Shown here: one piece after another, positions 31,630 through 43,799 of the stretch | Layout: each line of letters opens with the position of its first letter | Position numbering within the stretch: the first letter of the stretch is position 1 | Translations under genes and position numbers: made by a program | Origin: Symbiodinium natans | Taxonomy: Eukaryota; Sar; Dinophyceae; Suessiales; Symbiodiniaceae | Length of the DNA: 62,000 bases | Assembly (NCBI GenBank): GCA_905221605.1 | Contig: CAJNDS010000298.1 | Location: forward strand, 1-62,000 | Reading direction: 5' to 3' | Notes under the pieces: generated by a model | Seen by the model: only the letters and a program-made list of their open reading frames with translations | What the model was told of the DNA's origin: nothing | Databases searched by the model: none

Positions 31630-33835
31630 GCCTTTACTCCCTAGACCTAAGCATTGGGGTTTGAAGCTTGCATGGAGGCCAAGGGGCTTCGTGAGGGGCT
31701 GCGTTGCTGATGCGTGATGACACGTGAGTTTCTTTTGATTTGTTTTAGCAGAGGCCAGCAGGAGATGTGGGGCATTTTTGGCCGCAGAATGCTTTGGCGA
31801 GTTAAACCTCGATGGGTTCAGAGGCAACAGTCATGCACCGCCGCGTCATCGCCATCCTCGTAAGAGTCGTCGGTTTTGGACTCTCAACCCTCAACCTCGT
31901 ATTTTCACCGCGTGCCAACAGTGTCAACAGCCGCAGAGATCGTGGGTTCCCATGTCTCCTAACAGTCGTCGTTTCTGGAGCTTCGCTCCGAAAGTGCATG
32001 ACGGGTCCCGTTGGTTTAAAAATGCTATGCTGCTTCTTGTGCTCTTCAAGCGTTGTGGGGCTAAATGATATTTGACAGCTCACGATGGATGTTCGCTGCT
32101 TGATGATGTTTCTTTTTGTTCCGGGTTTTCTTGATTTATGTGTCTCTGGGATGATCTTGTGAATCGTTGCCTTGAACTTTGCATTCTTGTTGCCAGCAAA
32201 GAGGTGCCATGGCTGACCAGCAAGTATCATCAACCATCTAGTTAACCAACACTGTTTTTGTTCAACGCTTACAGGGCTTCGAAAGCGTGATATAACCACA
32301 ATGCTCGTCTGGCAGGGAAACTACAAAGCATTCAGCAACATTCCCGTGTTCATATGTACATGTTGGAAATGAACTTCTAGGGAGGCATGCAGAATCGTAG
32401 AATAACCATTCCACAAGCCTTGAAGCATGCCCCTAGCAAGACATCCTCAGTCATGAGTTTAGCCGTGGTTTTTCCTTTGGTTCCTTGTGAAAGACCTTGA
32501 GTTCGGGACCCAGGACCTTGACAAACCTTTGACAAATCCTGTGTGCAATCCTATAAAGTTGCTGCTGTGATGCCATGAACTCCGAACTTTTTGCTTCCCG
32601 GAGCTGAGAACCAGAGGTGGAGGCCCTTACAAGCCATCCAAAAAGGGCGATTGCAGGTCCTCGGCCATGCCAGATCTGGCAGCCGACACCGTGCCGCGCC
32701 TCAAGGCGACAAGAACGGGTCCTTGGTGGGGCTTCAGAAGATGAAAAAGCTTGGGAAGTTTGGGGTTTTAAACGGCTTGGGGGCCCGCCGGTCAGGATGT
32801 TTGCAGGGCTGGAAGGGCTGTTAAGGTCCTAAAGGTGGTTCAGAGTCCTGCGATGTTCAGCCATGTTCAATGTCTGTCGCAGAGATTGAGAAGATTAAGA
32901 CCTGCGCCTTGGAGGTCACATCTCGCAGCTGTCGGAAGGTCAAATAGGACCATGAACGAAAGCACACTCGATCGCGACACTGGTCCAAAACCTAATCTCG
33001 ATCGCCTTGTGAGTTTGGGGTTTATAGAAACATGGAGTTACAGGATTCAAGGGCGTGCGTCCTTGATTAAGCCCTCGACCAAGGGACCCTGCAATTCCCA
33101 GTCGAAGCCCTAAGCCCCAATCCCGCATTAGAATAGAAGGTGTACACATATAAAAACCTTAGTTCCATCTCCGAAGGCAAAGGTACATCGCCGCTTCTCT
33201 GCCGAGGATGCGGTAGGCATCCCAGTAGTCCGGGGGTTTGCCAGAAGTGCCGTTGATCCCTGGCCCGAGCCTTAGACCTGAATTTGCACCCTGAGCTCGA
33301 AACCCTCAGAGCCTCACTAGAATCCGAGACCACAGACATTCATGCCCTGCTATATAAGCCAGTGCAACAAATGATCTTTTAAGAAGGGGAGAATGGTGAT
33401 GGACCGTGGGCACTATCGTAATCCTATGGGATCCCGAACTGACAATCCTGGCGATGCAGCTTGAACCAGCAGCCGCGGTGAACATTAACCCGCCACAATA
33501 GCTTCGCCTAAACAGCCTGATGTTGTCGCCAGGCTTTTGCCCAAAACTTGAGCCGGAAATTGAAGTTGAACCCAATATGCTCAAATACCTGAGACCAAAA
33601 TCCCAAACACCTTTCTTGCTTGGGCGCTCCGACCATCTGCCAGCTTCAAAAACCCTTCGAACTAAAGTGCCAACGCCCAGCGGATCAAGGCATCGATTCC
33701 GCTGAGTGACATCTGCTACCGGCCTCTGCAGGCCCGACATGCACATGCGCAGGTGCGTTGGACCTTTACGCTCAAAGTTTGACGGAAGGCTTGGTTCAGC
33801 CTGAAAGACTACTCTTTGTGACGGCTTATTCCTTT
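31630..33835. other. No gene seen
   Basis: Unique sequence with telomere-like and CCTAAGCC-type words. The 180-codon - strand frame at 33306-33848 has neither family match nor typical codon pattern and is treated as chance. Confidence 0.3.
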
Positions 33836-33847
33836 GCTGTTGTCTCA

Positions 33848-33900
33848 TCCTCTCTCTCTTTCTCTGTCTCTGTTCTTTGTCCCCCCCTCTCTCTGTCGTG
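33848..33900. repeat. CT-rich microsatellite
   Basis: TCTCTC/TTTCTCTGTCTC run, at the left edge of the purine/pyrimidine block region. Confidence 0.7.
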
Positions 33901-34019
33901 TTGACTCACGCTTCAATAAACCAAGAGGGTTTACTCCAAGCAAGTAAGCCCCACACCTGACAATGACGTTTCAATCAATGCAACCTTCTCATGTGCAGGC
34001 ACTTCTGCTTAAGCCGATG

Positions 34020-34910
34020 ACAGAGAGGGGAAATGATGAGTTATCCCTGTTGTTTTCTTTTTCTACATGAGAAAGCGCAAAAGACAAGGCAAGCACAGGG
34101 CGAGGGAAATTCGCATACAATCTTTTCAGAAGTTTGCTGCGAGCAAAAGAAGAACATGGAAAAATGAAGAAAGGAGGAGCATGAAAAGGCAGAGAGGAAA
34201 CTAAGAAACTTTTCCGTCCGTCTCGGTTCTCCCATCCCCAGCTCGTTGTTTCTTCTCTTTTGCTTCGTCCATGACGAGTTGAGGGAGAGCAGTGGCGGCG
34301 AGTAGGAAGTGATGGACGTCCCTGTGAGTCGCCCTTCCCTCTTTCATTCCTTCCCTCTCCTTCCGCTGCCAGCATTGTCTGAGAAGAAGAACCAAAAAAG
34401 ACGAGAGGAAGACGGGAGAGAAAAAAACATACTCGAGAGAAGAGGACAGTTCTTTCCTAATTTGTTTGCTCCTCCTCTGTTCGGTTGGTTCTTCCACCTT
34501 CCAGTCTGTGAGAAAAGAAGACACGAAAAAGAAGACGGCAAAGGGAGACTGCAGTTTCTTAGAATTGTTTCGTCCTCTTTTTCCGTTGTCTCTTGAATGG
34601 AAGGTGCACTAAGATAAGACAAGCCAGACTTCGTGAGCTGGTTGCTTCCTTGTTCAAAGAAAATCAGAGGGAGAAGGAGCCCATCCCTTGTCTTTTCCGG
34701 CAAGCGCTCTGGCTTCGGACATGACCTATTCATTTTGCTTCTCCTTTTTCTGCTTTCTCCGGAGTGAGAAAGTTGCAAAGGGAAAAGGGAAAGGGCGAGA
34801 GAAAGGCTTTCTCAGTCTTTCAATAGGTCTTGTGCGAGCAACAGAATATCTTGTCTCGTCTTGATAGCAAATGAAGCATGCGCAAGCTGTACGTCGCTTC
34901 CCCTCTCCCC
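34020..34910. repeat. Alternating purine-rich / pyrimidine-rich block array
   Basis: Blocks of 40-80 bases that are nearly all A/G alternate with blocks nearly all C/T. The purine blocks share TGAGAAA(A/G)-GAAG-AAAGACGAGGGAGAG words (about 34068, 34379, 34505, 34760); the pyrimidine blocks share CTTTTTCT/CTTCCTTCC words. Adjacent blocks could pair as imperfect hairpins. The base composition differs from everything around. No gene seen. Confidence 0.65.
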
Positions 34911-34949
34911 TTTCAATCCTGCCCCATTGCCTGAAAGAAGATTCAAAAC

Positions 34950-35470
34950 GAGGAAGTAGGATGAGGAATGTCGATACTAGTAAAAATAACAAAGAGTAGA
35001 TGACAGATATATAGTAGCTCAATAGCAACGGTAGCTAAGCATGATCTAGATATGAGCTTTTGATTGAATATTGACGGAGTATGAATATCAGCTAGGTAAC
35101 AACTAGATCTTGTCGAGGTACTAGCATGTATGAATTGCATATGAAATCAAGTAACTATAGCATACTCACGAACAAACTGCTTGAACTGGAATTGCATACA
35201 TAGGAAATACTCACAGACGACTTGTTCAATAGGCGCTGTTTAATAAGTAAGCAGTACTGGAATATTTGTTGAGTACGAGTAAGCTGTTATGCATGCATTA
35301 GCCAACTATGGATGAAGTATTCGTCAAGCATGTGGGACATGAATATGAAGCGGAGAATACTTGCAACTGCAGCAGTTGTTATTAATCGGACATCAAGAAC
35401 TCCTTTGTCTATTTCTTCATATGAGTTGAGAAACCTCCTGTCGTAAATCGACATGAGAACGCCTGACAGA
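34950..35470. other. AT-rich stretch
   Basis: The most AT-rich 500 bases of the window, with recurring GTATGAATAT, GAGTACGAGTA and AGCATG words. No coding frame seen. It adjoins the block array and may be part of the same inserted element. Confidence 0.45.
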
Positions 35471-35918
35471 GTTGACTAGTTTTGATGAGAAGTTACAGGA
35501 ACCACGAGCTCCGTGATCCGACTGCTCCGAAACTTGTGGCTGCTTTATCGAATCGATCTAACGGACGACCGTCTACAGCCTGGTATGAAGTGCAAAGCTC
35601 CTTCACCCTTGAACCCGAAGCCGATCTGCCTTTCAATAGGAAGGGAGGGATCATGACAAACTTGCTCCAGTCGACAGCACCATGAGCTTCCATACTTCGT
35701 GATCGGACATGAGTGGCCTCCTTTGCATCCGAATAGGGGATGAGAAAGCATGACAGCGCTCCAGATACGTGTTTTCCGAATTGTTTATTTGTTTATATAT
35801 ACATATGTGTGGAGGTGTTCTTTACGCTTTATGTGACCCGTTGGTTTTCTACCCTACTAAAGTATCAACACCCAAACGTTTTGCATCGAAAAAACCATTT
35901 CAAACTTCGTGAAAATTA

Positions 35919-36326
35919 CATCCTGGCCTCCCGTGTTGCCCCGACGATTTAAATTTTGATCGTTTTAGACATCTTGAACATTCAGCATGCTTTAAAACGT
36001 TTTAAGCATTTGCAATCCTGGCCTCGTTTCCCTGACGATTAGAATTTGAACGTAAACATTTTGATTGTTTAAAGTGTTTTGAATGCAAGTCGTGAGGGAA
36101 ACCCAGGGTTTTGACCTTCGAAATGCATTGTGTGAAACACTTTATATACTTGACAACGTTCAAAATGTTCTTCAAGTTAAACATTGCATACATTTGGAAC
36201 ATTCTAAACATCTTTGAGCGCGTTAAACATGTTGAACGTTTCAATCATTAAACAATGCTTAACACGTTCAAGATGTTCAGAATGTCTAAATTTCAAATCG
36301 TCAGGGAAACCCGGGAGGTCAGGATT
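35919..36326. mobile_element. 410-bp foldback (MITE-like) element
   Basis: The left arm (35919-35967: TCCTGGCCTCCCGTGTTGCC, then CGACGATTTAAATTTT) is complementary to the right arm (36284-36326: TCTAAATTTCAAATCGTCAG, then GGAAACCCGGGAGGTCAGGA) with few mismatches. Inner copies of the same end occur at 36014-36050 and, inverted, at 36089-36115. The interior repeats GTTTAAA/GTTCAAAATGTTC words. It encodes no transposase, so it would be non-autonomous. Target-site duplications were not identified. Confidence 0.65.
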
Positions 36327-36768
36327 TCACGCTCCGGTATGTTTAACGTGTGTTTAAAGGGCCGCATGTTGGACACATTGTTCGCTGGGTGGTTGTTTGG
36401 TGGGCTTGTGGTAGCCCAGCCCTGCATTCATACCCCCGAGACACTAGTCTTCCTTGGTTCCCAGAGTAGCAGAGGGCGCGAGGGTTGAAGTTTCGGGCTG
36501 GGTATATTGTGTTCTTCAGGTTCTTGGATTAGGCCTTCAGAAATTGCTGCTGCCTTGACAGGTGAGACACAGCCGTGTGGTTTTCCAGGATGGATTCTCT
36601 CACTCCTCTGCCTGGTGCAATGCCCATAATTCCTGGATTGCGGAATTCCTGCTCGTCTGGTCGGGCTGGTGGAGGGTTTTTGCCCTTGTAACACATATGG
36701 CCTAGGGCCTAGACTTGGGCCGTATACTTTCAAGACGTTCGGACCGAGCCCCTCTCCTGCCTTGGCAG

Positions 36769-39700
36769 GCTGAAGACATGCAAGAGATGATGGCCTTGCC
36801 GCGGCCCGAGGGCCCCATCTCCAACCCCAGATTCATTGAGTTCAAAAGGCTGGAAGGGGATTTCAAGTTAGCTGGGGGCGTTAGCTTGTCTGTATGTAGC
36901 TATGTGCCAGAGGCCGTGGCTAGTTCTCGGAGTAGTTCTGGAGCTCTGACAGGATGATTGGGCAATTGAGGTGTGGCCCTGTGGGTGCAGTGCAAACGAT
37001 AAGTAGCACACGTGCCAATATGATAGGTGCTGGGCTAGTCGATGATGGTGGTAACGATGTATGAAGTAGCGGACGGCCCCTCGGAATCTGCGTAATTTTG
37101 CATGCCGGTCACACAATGACTTCTTAATTTACAACCTGTAAATCCTTGCTCTTACCTGACTCAATCCTGCCCTCTTCCGCAGCCCACACCCGAAAGAATC
37201 AAGCCAGATTTCGGTGCGAACTCTAGGCACCAAGAGTGGTTCCCTGTCTCCTACGACCAAGACTTCTACAACAAGTCGGTGCGCTTTTTTTGCCAGTATT
37301 CTTTGCGATGCATGGCTTGCAGGGCGAGCGTCTTTTGCAGTGGAGGACTGTTGAAGTTGTATTGCCGTTCGGCCACAGCTCCTCATGTCGTGGGGGTGTG
37401 TCCTCTTTTTTAAGTTTGAGAGTGGGACCGAAAGCCTCCAAGCCCCAAAGTGTGCATGTCAAGTTTGGCTCGGATTGTTCCGCTCAGCTTCGGAAACCCG
37501 AATTGCTGATGCAGGCCCGACAGCATCCCTTTCAGCTCAAAGTGTTAAGCTTGGCCTGCTTTGTTTTGCTTTGTCTCGGATGCAGGCAGCATCCCTTTCC
37601 GTTTTCATGTGCTTGTGCAGGTGGAGGGACATCTCTATTCGCTGGTGGCAACCTGGCCATACGTGCGGCGCCCTGTTCTCCACAACTCGGCGGGCTTCGG
37701 CTCCAACAACCTCCCATGCGTTTAATTAGTGCTGATGGAGCAAAACTTTAATTTTGACTGGTCAGAGCTTCGACATGCTTTATCAAGGTGAAGGTTTCTG
37801 CTTTGAATGACCACTGTTTCCCGTGCACTGCTGATGCAAGAGTCCTGCTTCATCAAGCGCAGGGTATTGTCGGCTTGCAACTCTATTTCGGGAAACCAGT
37901 GGGCGTTCCTAAAGTGCCTGTTCTTTTGGCGCCACACATTGCCAAATCACCCTGAGAGCCACGAACCATTTTCTCCGATTGACGGTGCTTGCAGGGGCGT
38001 TTCATGCGTGGCAGACACTCAGACGCACAGACGTGCAGACGCTCGGACACTCACGAGAGACTCTTCCAAAAACGCCTAGGGATCTGAGTGTCTGCGTGTC
38101 TGCCGTTGAGACACGCCCTGACGCGAAGCCCTGCCTGACACACGAAATTCTGTATCCAGTAATCAGGACTCGTCCTAGCGCGTCTCAGGTCTGAGTGTGT
38201 GTGGCTTCGTGTTGAAAGAACATAAAAAAGAGACCTTTCCTGGAAAGCCGGGGCCAGATACCCAGACGTTCAGACAGTGCAAGGACCTAGAAACCACTTT
38301 GGGCCTGTTCTTTTGTCGATTTGCCATTACATGAACGGATCCTTGCTCTCAAATGCCGGCTTGTGCAACTTTCGGAGCACCTGAATGTCTGATCTTTTGC
38401 TTATCCGTTGCATCTTGAATGTGACGTCTATGTTCCACAACAATACAACTGCAGCTCCAATGGTGCATTCTTGCTGTCTGCTCATATTAGTGATTTCGAC
38501 CTTTGCTCTTCACGAACGACTCTGCACAACGTGGCCATGGGCTTGTGAAGGCGTTCATCACCCGACGTGCTGAGTTTACTTGGAAGCAGATTCGACACCC
38601 CTGCGAGTTTTAGGCACGAAAGGACTGTTGATCCTCGAACCGCAAGAGCCCCAAGCTCTGAGTTCTCAATCCGGAAATTGAATGCTTTGAAGTGATGATG
38701 GTGCCAGCCTGTCTGCTGGGACATGCAGTTCTAGGGTTTAGTATCCTCAGGACTTTAAGCACTACTTTCCTGCATTTTAGGTGAAGTTGTCAACTGCTGC
38801 TTGCGAAAGTTGAAGGTTCACTCTTCAGTGATTGACCCAAGAGGAACATGAGAAGACATCGGAAACCGATATCGAAACCACGTCGCATTTCTGACCTAGT
38901 GTCCGAAACCCCAAACGTCTGAAGCCACGAGCCCTCAACTTCAAAGAGCAGCCAAACACTGATTCCTGTAACCCTCGCTGGAACCCTAAGCCTTCAGGCT
39001 CCCAAAGCCGAAGAAGGAAAGCCGCAAAGCCCCCAAAGTTGCAAAGGCTGGCGGCTCCGTCGGCGCGGGACTGAGAGCTGAGCTGTTGAGCCTCAGAGGG
39101 AAGTTTAGGACATGAGGAGACATGAGGGGAGATGAGGGGAGGTGAATTGAGGTGACATGGGCTTTGGGTTTTTGGGCCGCAGTGCTCGAATCGGGTGTAC
39201 CGACCGGTAGGGACCGGCAAGAGCCCAAGGTTCTGACGGGTCCAGGGCACCCAACGCTGAGCCTGAGGCAAGGGCTGTGACAGCGCTTCTTTCTTGTCTC
39301 GTTGCAGACGAGACGCGCTGCTGCTTCGACGACCTAGGTACATCTAATCATGTCACATCATGTCATGCTTCTGACAGCGTAAGTAGACTTGGAGCACTTC
39401 ACTCCCAAAGCCTCGCCATCGGGCTCCTTCAGTGTCAGGAGAGCATCCTTGGCATGATCACCATGAGCCCGGCTCTTGGCCGTCAGACATGGGGAGGTTA
39501 AGAGACGCCATTGTGGAGTCTTGCCGCGGGCCTGTTCGCACTAGCTCACTAGCTGTAGGCAGAACTGACAAGCACAAAGGGTGACCTGAGGACCTGTGTT
39601 GCCTGGCTGGCAGCGTTGTTTTGCGGCATTCTGGCAATCAGGATGCTAAGACTGTGTTAGCCCCCAAATCGGTGAGGAACTTACCAGCTCTTGTCACTGC

Positions 39701-42700
39701 ATGAGTCGTTTTCTACTAGTAACTAGTCAACTAGCAGTCATCAAATAAGCGACTACGAGGAGCAGCCCCCCCCCCCCCCCCCTGAATCTGTAGCCTTTGC
39801 CTGAAGCCGACGCATCTCCCCCACCCCAACCTCCTAGTAAAAGCACAGCGAGGTAGAGTACCGCATGGCTCCCTGGAATCGGATGTCTTGCTGAGATGCT
39901 GTTGATCTAGGCACCTACTGCGAGCATCATGGAGAGGCCAGCTGCCACCAGCATCACGCGTGCACACGGGATATAAGAACTCAGGACTTCTTGGCTTTCG
40001 CGCTCATCACGACATTCAGGATTTAGTGCCTGGGGTGCGGTTTGAGTTTCAAGGTCCAGCCAATTTGCGGTGAAGGTGTGCGAGCCGTGTTGACTGGTTT
40101 TGAACTAGAGTATAGGCAAGTCCTTCGGTGGCCCAGACACATCTTTATGTACATCTATTTTGAGTAGACTCAGCGCAGCAAGGGACAGGAAAGGATTCAG
40201 TTCTCATCCACCGAAAAGAAGGCTTTCGAGCCCTGCCCTTTTTGAAAATGTGTTTTTCCCAATTTCCTGATTTCCGAGAGCACCCCAAGTTTGTTTGGCA
40301 TGGTCACGTAGTCGAAGCCGAGAAGTGGAGAAGTGGCCCCACAAGATGGTGTCAATGGAGCATCCCAGCTGGAGCACAGAGTGAAGATTGTTGTGCCCAA
40401 GCTTTTTTTGCGAGGTTCACTGCGCTGCACTGGCTATGTATGTATATATATATATATAGAATATGCTCGGCAGTACAAATTAGTGGTCGCAATTTTTCGT
40501 GAAGGCATTGAAGCAGCCTTTCTGTGACGAAAGGTACAGACGTCGTGGTAGGTCAACACCCTGAGGGCCTCCCGCCCGAAACGTGATGCGGGCTTCCCCA
40601 CCCATCATAAGTCCATGGCCTGGCTGGGCCCTGGGCGGCCCAAAGCTCCCGCCGCCCACGCCCCGCGGTGTTTCGAGCAAAACGCCTAAACCTCTAAAGT
40701 CTTTCCCCTGGAAGCCTTGAAGCCTCGAAGCCTTGAACTCCAAATCCTGCGGCAGGCCATCGGCCATGTGCTGGGTGGCGATTGCGAGGCATGTTAGGGC
40801 TCAGGGTTATTCCTAGGCGATTGTAGCGGCTTGTAGCAACATTTCTCCGGCTTAAGGAATCCGCCAAATACAAGACTTTGCAATTTACATACAAGCCCTA
40901 CAAGACCTCACACACCGGTTGCTTTCAAAGCTAGAATAACCTTACACCATCTTAGGCCATCTGCCGGCGGAAACGCCACCGGCGCGGACCTGGTGAGGAA
41001 CCAGTGGCAGGGCCAAGCGCTCTGGAGCAGGAAGAAAGTTGTTCTAAGCCGCTAAGCCCTAAAATCTCGTGACCCTAGATGCTGGCATGTCTTCAATCTT
41101 GGGGAGGGACGACTTCAATCTTGAACATTGGGGTCGGAGGGTTGAGGTTCGGCGCAGAGCAGATGTGGAGCTTGGTAGTTTGGACCCGGTATGACCCGGT
41201 TCGAGCAGCCTTGGAAGCTGATCGCAAGTGTGAGGTTCAAGGAACGCAGGTTTGGACCACGCCATCTCAGAAAGAGGCGTCACCTCCAGCAGGATATCGA
41301 CTCACTGCACAGGAGTGTTGCTTAAACAACCGAAAACAGCACTTCAGGCCTGACAGCCTGGCATCTTGCGTTTCCGCTGCGGAGAAGCCAAACCCTAAAC
41401 CCTAAACCCTAAACCCTAAACCCTAAACCCTAAACCCTAAACCCTAACCCTGAACCCTGAACCCTGAACCCTGAACCCTGAACCCTGAACCCTGACCCTG
41501 AACCCTGAAACCCTAAACCCTAAACCCTAAACCCTAAACCCTAAACCCTAAACCCTAAACCCTAAACCCTAAACCCTAAACCCTAAACCCTAAACCCTAA
41601 CCCTAACCCTAGACCCTAGACCCTACCCTAGACCCTAGACCCTAGACCCTAGACCCTAGACCCTAGACCCTAAACCCTAAACCCTAAACCCTAAACCCTA
41701 CCCCTCCCCCCCCAACAAAAAAAAAAATAATGTTCAGATAACTCCATGTTACTTTCCAGTCGCGAAGCATCAGCTAGAATCGCTAGAATCTCTGCCCTCA
41801 ACCCTCCGAAGCAAAGGCACAGGGGCCCTGGCTTACATCCTGACCTTGGGCGTGGCGGAGGCGTTTCGCAGGCTGCAGCCTTATCCCCGATCTCTCAACT
41901 TGCAAGTCGATTGAGCAAGCATGAGCAGAGTTCTCGTCTCCCCAAGGTTGTAGAGAGTGTCAAGTTGGAAAGCCTTAACATCCGATTTAAGCACGGCTCA
42001 TCAGAGTCCCAGATTCCTAAACTTCCTACGCTCCTAAGCCCCGAAGACCTCTTCCGAACCCCTTCTGACTGCCCTTGTGTTGCAGGCGGGGTTTGGCCAA
42101 AGAGCTGCTGAGGCCACTGGGCTTCAAGTTGGTTCTCTTCTAGTCTTCTTTGCCAACGGGGAGAATGGGCGCGCTCTCGGCTCTAATCGCACTCGCCTGC
42201 ACGCAGAATCCGTATAGAATTGTACGCATGCGCACGAGCTGTGTGTTTGGGGCATACCTTTCTGTATGGGATCGACACACCGGTGCGAGTTGGCCTTCCT
42301 TGTGCGCACAAAAGGACCTGAAGCGCGAATCGTTGGCCTAGTACATTGCTACTACATCCTGACTCTCGAACGTCTGTCCAGGCGCTCCTTAGAGTACGTG
42401 GAAAGAGACTTGCCCGAGGCCGGGAAATGTATCCTGAGATGATTGGGGACACCTTGAGCCCTAGGATGTCGTCGGTTCGCCTGCAAGCTTACTTGCAAGT
42501 TGGAGTTTGAGTCCTGTGTCCCGAACCTGAACCTTACAAGTCTGGAGCTGGCGTGGTGCCCACCCTTAGAGCCGTTCCGTGCTGTGCCTGGCGGTCACAA
42601 ACTGTTGGTGACACCAGGCCCTTGATCTGAAGCTTATTCAGAACAATGATTTGTAGTTCAGAAGATGTAAGAGCTGCAGCTACGGCAGCCTTAAGGTGGG

Positions 42701-43788
42701 TATTGTGATGGGATCAGCTTCCTTGGCAGTGCCAGGTGCAAGCAATGTACTTGCCACGCCCTCGGTCAGTGAGCTTTATGATTCATATGGCGGAGCGCTG
42801 CCGCAGCCCTAAGTGACTTAGGTCAGAAGGCAGGCTGTGTTGTCTACGACGCCATAATATCTTCAGCAAGCTCTCGTCTCGGCTACTGCACCTTCTGAGG
42901 ACCCACCCTTATCCGGGCAGGCCTTAAAGAGCGTGTTTTAGTTTCGTTTCTGTCTCTTTTTTCGAGGGGTGAGGTGCGGGCCGGCTTCCAACCCAAACCT
43001 GAACCACAGGCCCTCGAATTCAGCCCTATTGGCACATTCAAAAACCAATGCCCTTTTGGTTTTTGAACGTACTTCGCCCGACTCCATGTGGAATGTAGAT
43101 TCAGGGCTAAAGCGAAGGATTTGACTCTGCGGGTCGGAGTTTCCGATGGGCGGCGTTTGAGGTTCTCAGGCCCCACAAAAGCCCCAAGCCATATGATGAA
43201 GCCACAAAGCCGAGAACCAGGCACGTGGTGACCTACAACGAGGCCGCCATCCTGCTCTACGAGTCGAGCAGGTCCTCCCCACCTCCCATCAAACGAGCCA
43301 TCAACAAGCGGTGTACACATTTACTGCCTGGATGCGACGGATTTGTTGGCTTAGCGTATGGGTTGTTTATGAGTTATTTGGCTCGGAAGCCATAACCCGG
43401 TCTTCATAGCTCAGGCTCGGGGTGGATTCACAAGGTCTCGGCTCTGAGATCCCAACTCGAAGCCTCCAACAGGCACTCACCATCAACGCCAACGAACGTG
43501 GTGGCTGTTTTGAAGCAAACGGGCCTTTTTGATTTTTGATCATCTTTTTGCTGTCGAAGGTTTCTGTCAGTTGCATTGCGGTCTTTCTGTGCAGCATGCG
43601 CCGTTGGGCCCATCTTGAGCCTCTTAGGGCTTCCATGATCTTGGCAGGCACACAAGCTCGCAACTGCTTGCTTGCCTCTGATTATGCCATGATCCACCAC
43701 AGCTCCTTACTCAATCAGTTTCGCCACTCACCGCCAGTTTCTTGCGCATCGAGTACTTCCCTGCCTTCTATTTCCTGCATGGGCGCAG
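36769..43788 (+). CDS. NAA60-like: NAA60-like N-terminal acetyltransferase (GNAT), at least eight exons
   Basis: Probable enzyme that acetylates protein N-termini with acetyl-CoA; the human NAA60 sits on Golgi membranes. Exons: about 36769-36868 (EDMQEMMALPRPEGP; possible start inside); 37183-37278 (HQEWFPVSYDQDFYNKS); from 37323 (GERLLQ); from about 37621 (GHLYSLVAT); from 39439 (ESILGMITM); 41823-41871 (ALAYILTLGVAEAFR); 42086-42112 (RGLAKELL); 43221-43271 (HVVTYNEAAILLYES); 43738 to about 43782-43788 (FLRIEYFPAFYFLHG). The order and spacing of these blocks follow NAA60: W-F-P-x-x-Y entrance loop, FSLAAT-type strand, IVGMI strand, YIL-LGV strand, the R-x-x-G-[LI]-A acetyl-CoA loop, HV-TYN-AA-LYE and the F-Y-x-x-x-G end. 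Phase agrees at 37278/37323, 41871/42086 and 43271/43738. One exon of about 20 residues between 42112 and 43221 and the C-terminus are not found. Introns use GT and GC donors. Confidence 0.7.
37700..39430 (+). other. Intron stretch of the NAA60-like gene
   Basis: Lies between the YSLVAT and LGMITM exons. It holds a cluster of GACACTCAGACG-type words in both orientations (38007-38110 and 38180-38200) that could pair, and no further coding frame I can support. Confidence 0.4.
39764..39782. repeat. Poly-C run (about 17-19 bases)
   Basis: Uninterrupted C run in an intron of the NAA60-like gene; likely length-variable and prone to assembly error. Confidence 0.85.
40438..40462. repeat. (TA)n microsatellite
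   Basis: TATGTATGTATATATATATATATAG-type run in an intron of the NAA60-like gene. Confidence 0.85.
41390..41702 (-). repeat. 310-bp interstitial telomere array (CCCTAAA)n
   Basis: About 45 seven-base units, mostly CCCTAAA, with blocks of CCCTGAA (41448-41510) and CCCTAGA (41600-41670) in the middle. Block-wise variants imply local duplication. The array ends in a C-run and A11. It sits inside an intron of the NAA60-like gene, about 120 bases upstream of the exon with the YILTLGV motif, so it is not a chromosome end. Confidence 0.95.
41872..42085 (+). other. Intron with GC-AG ends in the NAA60-like gene
   Basis: Donor GCTGCAG, acceptor TTGCAG. Removal joins TTT CGC AG to G CGG GGT TTG GCC and restores the conserved AFRRGLAKELL of the acetyl-CoA binding loop. 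GCAG|GC is repeated at both junctions. Confidence 0.75.
42113..43220 (+). other. Intron stretch with one unfound exon of the NAA60-like gene
   Basis: The exon ending at 42112 and that starting at 43221 are both phase 2, and about 20 family residues are missing between them. CVVY near 42837 resembles the expected C-x-x-Y, but its phase does not fit. Otherwise no gene seen. Confidence 0.35.
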
Positions 43789-43799
43789 GGGCCCCAGCT

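Noticed and set aside
33306-33848. 180-codon open frame on the - strand
   Set aside because: Codon use is unlike the supported exons and no motif is recognisable.
41390-41702. True chromosome end
   Set aside because: Exons of one gene lie on both sides in matching order and phase, so the array is internal.
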